From CAJQGY01 sp964417685 (GTDB lineage Bacteria > Pseudomonadota > Gammaproteobacteria > Magnimaribacterales > D2472): DNA of 30,069 bases. Both the position numbers and the translations under genes were made by a program. Under the pieces are notes generated by a model, which was not told where the DNA came from, did no database searches, and worked only from the letters and a program-made list of their open reading frames with translations. Where the stretch lies: the NCBI GenBank assembly GCA_964417685.1, contig CAYQIT010000010.1, forward strand, positions 1 through 30,069, in the 5' to 3' direction. Positions 28,538-30,069 of this stretch are shown here, piece by piece; within the stretch, counting starts at the first letter, position 1, and the number at the start of each line of letters is the position of its first letter.

Positions 28538-30069
28538 CTAATCTCCTGAACTAAAGTAATTTAAGAATGCATCTTGTGGAATCGAAACTTTGCCAATTTG
28601 TTTCATTTTCTTTTTCCCTTCTTTTTGCTTCTCAAGAAGCTTCTTCTTTCTTGTAATATCACCGCCATAACATTTTGCAGTAACATTTTTTCTGAGCGCT
28701 TTTACGGTTTCTCTCGATATTATCTTAGCACCTAGTGCAACTTGAATGGGAACATCAAACATTTGTCTTGGAATTAACTTTTGTAAGTTTTTAGCAATTT
28801 CTCTAGCCTTTGTGGCAGAAAAAGATTTGTGCACAATCATTGATAAAGCATCTACTTTTTGATTGTTAATTAGTACATCAATCTTTGTTAGATCAGATTT
28901 AACAAAACCGATCAAAGAATACTCAACAGATGCAAATCCTTTTGTTGATGACTTGATTTGATCAAAAAAATCAATGATTACATTAGACAAAGGCATTTCA
29001 AAAACAATGGATACTTGATTGCCGAAATATGTCATATTTTTTTGTATGCCTCTTTTATTGGTACATAAAGTGATTACATTACCAACATAATCATTTGGAG
29101 TAAGAATATTAACATTTACTATAGGCTCTCTTATTTCCTCAATATCATTAGAAGCTGGAAGTTGAGATGGATTATCAAGCTTGATAACTTCGCCATCAGT
29201 TTTTAAAACTTCATATTCAACTGATGGAGCTGTGGATATCAACTCAAGATCATATTCCCTTTCTAATCGTTCCCTTATAACCTCCATGTGAAGAGTGCCC
29301 AGAAAACCGCATCTAAAGCCAAACCCTAGTGCATCTGAGACTTCAGGTTCATATATTAAGGATGAATCATTTAAGATAAGTTTTGATAAGGCATCTCTAA
29401 ACCTCTCATAGTCTTCTGATTTAACAGTGAACATAGATGCAAATACTTTTGGGTTAACTTTTTCAAAACCAGGAAGTGCTTGGGTGGTCTCATCATTCCA
29501 TTCAAGCAAAGTATCGCCTACAGGAGCTCCTTTAATATTTTTAATACCTGCTACTAAATAACCCACCTCACCTGCTGACAAAGATTCTTTTGTGACTTTT
29601 TTTGGAGTGAATATGCCTAATTCATCTACTATATAAGTATCGCCTGTTGAGTGTATTTTAAACTTTTGACCTTTTTTTATAGTGCCATCTTTAATTCTTA
29701 TTAAAGAAACTACGCCTAAGTAAGAATCAAACCAAGAATCTATTATTAAAGCCTTCAATGGACTTTCAATCTTACCTTCAGGTGAAGGAATATCAGAAAT
29801 CAAGACATCTAACAAAGATTCAATTCCAATACCAGTTTTAGCACTTACATGGGGAGCATCAGATGCATTGATACCGATCATATCCTCAATTTCTTTTCCA
29901 ACTCTTTCTGGTTCAGCTTGCGGTAGATCAATCTTATTTATAACTGGAACAACTTCCAGCCCTTGGTCTACAGCTGTATAACAGTTAGCAAGAGTTTGAG
30001 CCTCCACACCTTGCGAGCCATCAACTACCAATAATGCACCCTCACAGGCTGACAATGATCTAGATACCT
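28538..30069 (-). CDS. lepA: Elongation factor 4 / LepA (N-terminus beyond the right edge)
   Basis: The visible 509 codons cover the end of the G domain to the stop. Reading begins VSRSLSACEGALLVVDGSQGVEAQT, the family-typical switch-II downstream region, so the true start lies outside. NKIDLP (G4), SAKTGIG (G5), domain II, the G'-less domain III with GFRCGFLGTLHMEVI and the EF-G-like V region follow. The LepA-specific C-terminal domain with AKCYGGDITRKKKLLEKQKEGKK and the QDAFLNYF tail is complete. LepA is a ribosome-associated translational GTPase. An internal TTG would be a false start. First gene visible of the lepA-lepB-rnc-era-recO-acpS train. Confidence 0.97.
   Translation of the reverse strand, partial: VSRSLSACEGALLVVDGSQGVEAQTLANCYTAVDQGLEVVPVINKIDLPQAEPERVGKEIEDMIGINASDAPHVSAKTGIGIESLLDVLISDIPSPEGKIESPLKALIIDSWFDSYLGVVSLIRIKDGTIKKGQKFKIHSTGDTYIVDELGIFTPKKVTKESLSAGEVGYLVAGIKNIKGAPVGDTLLEWNDETTQALPGFEKVNPKVFASMFTVKSEDYERFRDALSKLILNDSSLIYEPEVSDALGFGFRCGFLGTLHMEVIRERLEREYDLELISTAPSVEYEVLKTDGEVIKLDNPSQLPASNDIEEIREPIVNVNILTPNDYVGNVITLCTNKRGIQKNMTYFGNQVSIVFEMPLSNVIIDFFDQIKSSTKGFASVEYSLIGFVKSDLTKIDVLINNQKVDALSMIVHKSFSATKAREIAKNLQKLIPRQMFDVPIQVALGAKIISRETVKALRKNVTAKCYGGDITRKKKLLEKQKEGKKKMKQIGKVSIPQDAFLNYFSSGD

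Noticed and set aside
30053..30055. TTG at 30055 as the start of lepA
   Set aside because: The reading frame is open to the window edge and reads VSRSL before it, which is conserved LepA sequence; the gene is simply cut by the edge.
1..30069. CRISPR array, prophage, insertion sequence, integron or toxin-antitoxin system
   Set aside because: No regularly spaced repeats, transposase, integrase or phage structural genes are visible. The two tRNA genes have no adjacent integrase or duplicated 3' ends. No stretch longer than about 300 bases lacks a gene.

Overview
The window is about 30 kb of AT-rich, gene-dense bacterial chromosome. It has almost no intergenic space, many stop/start overlaps (TAATG, ATGA), short promoters and no mobile elements. 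The housekeeping gene order (queA-tgt-yajC-secD-secF, suhB divergent from trmJ, lepA-lepB-rnc-era-recO-acpS) is that of a gammaproteobacterium. AT-richness, compactness, TTG/GTG starts and a lipoprotein with a poly-glycine tether suggest a streamlined marine lineage such as SAR86. That taxonomic placement is inference from style and gene order, not from a marker gene.

Region 1 (1-4.7 kb) is an oxidoreductase patch. It holds the end-truncated start of an exported rhodanese, a GMC flavoprotein oxidoreductase, a steroid-5-alpha-reductase-like membrane protein, an extended SDR, a PsiE-family membrane protein and an NTF2-like protein. Region 2 (4.7-10.5 kb) is a sugar/glycoside locus: a cytoplasmic GH3 beta-glucosidase with an inserted PA14 domain, facing a 666-residue Gfo/Idh/MocA + aldo/keto reductase fusion and a GPH-type sugar symporter. 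Region 3 (10.5-12.6 kb) has an alpha/beta hydrolase, an ABM-domain protein, a small secreted protein of unknown function, a 31-residue membrane peptide gene and tRNA-Glu(UUC) with its promoter and terminator.

Region 4 (12.6-19.6 kb) is core: trmJ diverging from suhB, the protein-export genes secF/secD/yajC, the queuosine tRNA-modification genes tgt and queA, and tRNA-Leu(CAA), whose promoter interlocks with that of queA. Region 5 (19.6-30 kb) is a single minus-strand train running from lepA (cut by the right edge) through lepB, rnc, era, recO, acpS, adk, tsaB, uppP and rsmJ to three small uncharacterised genes and an FG-GAP repeat lipoprotein.

The most striking observations are in genes that look ordinary. 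SuhB has lost several catalytic residues of the inositol monophosphatase fold (human-numbering D47, D90 and T95 positions are N, K and E), so it is probably a pseudophosphatase kept for its rRNA antitermination role. RNase III in the same window lacks one of its four metal-binding acidic residues (Gly in place of the E. coli D114 position). SuhB and RNase III are genetically linked in E. coli, so the two changes may be connected. The two-enzyme sugar oxidoreductase fusion is the other noteworthy item.
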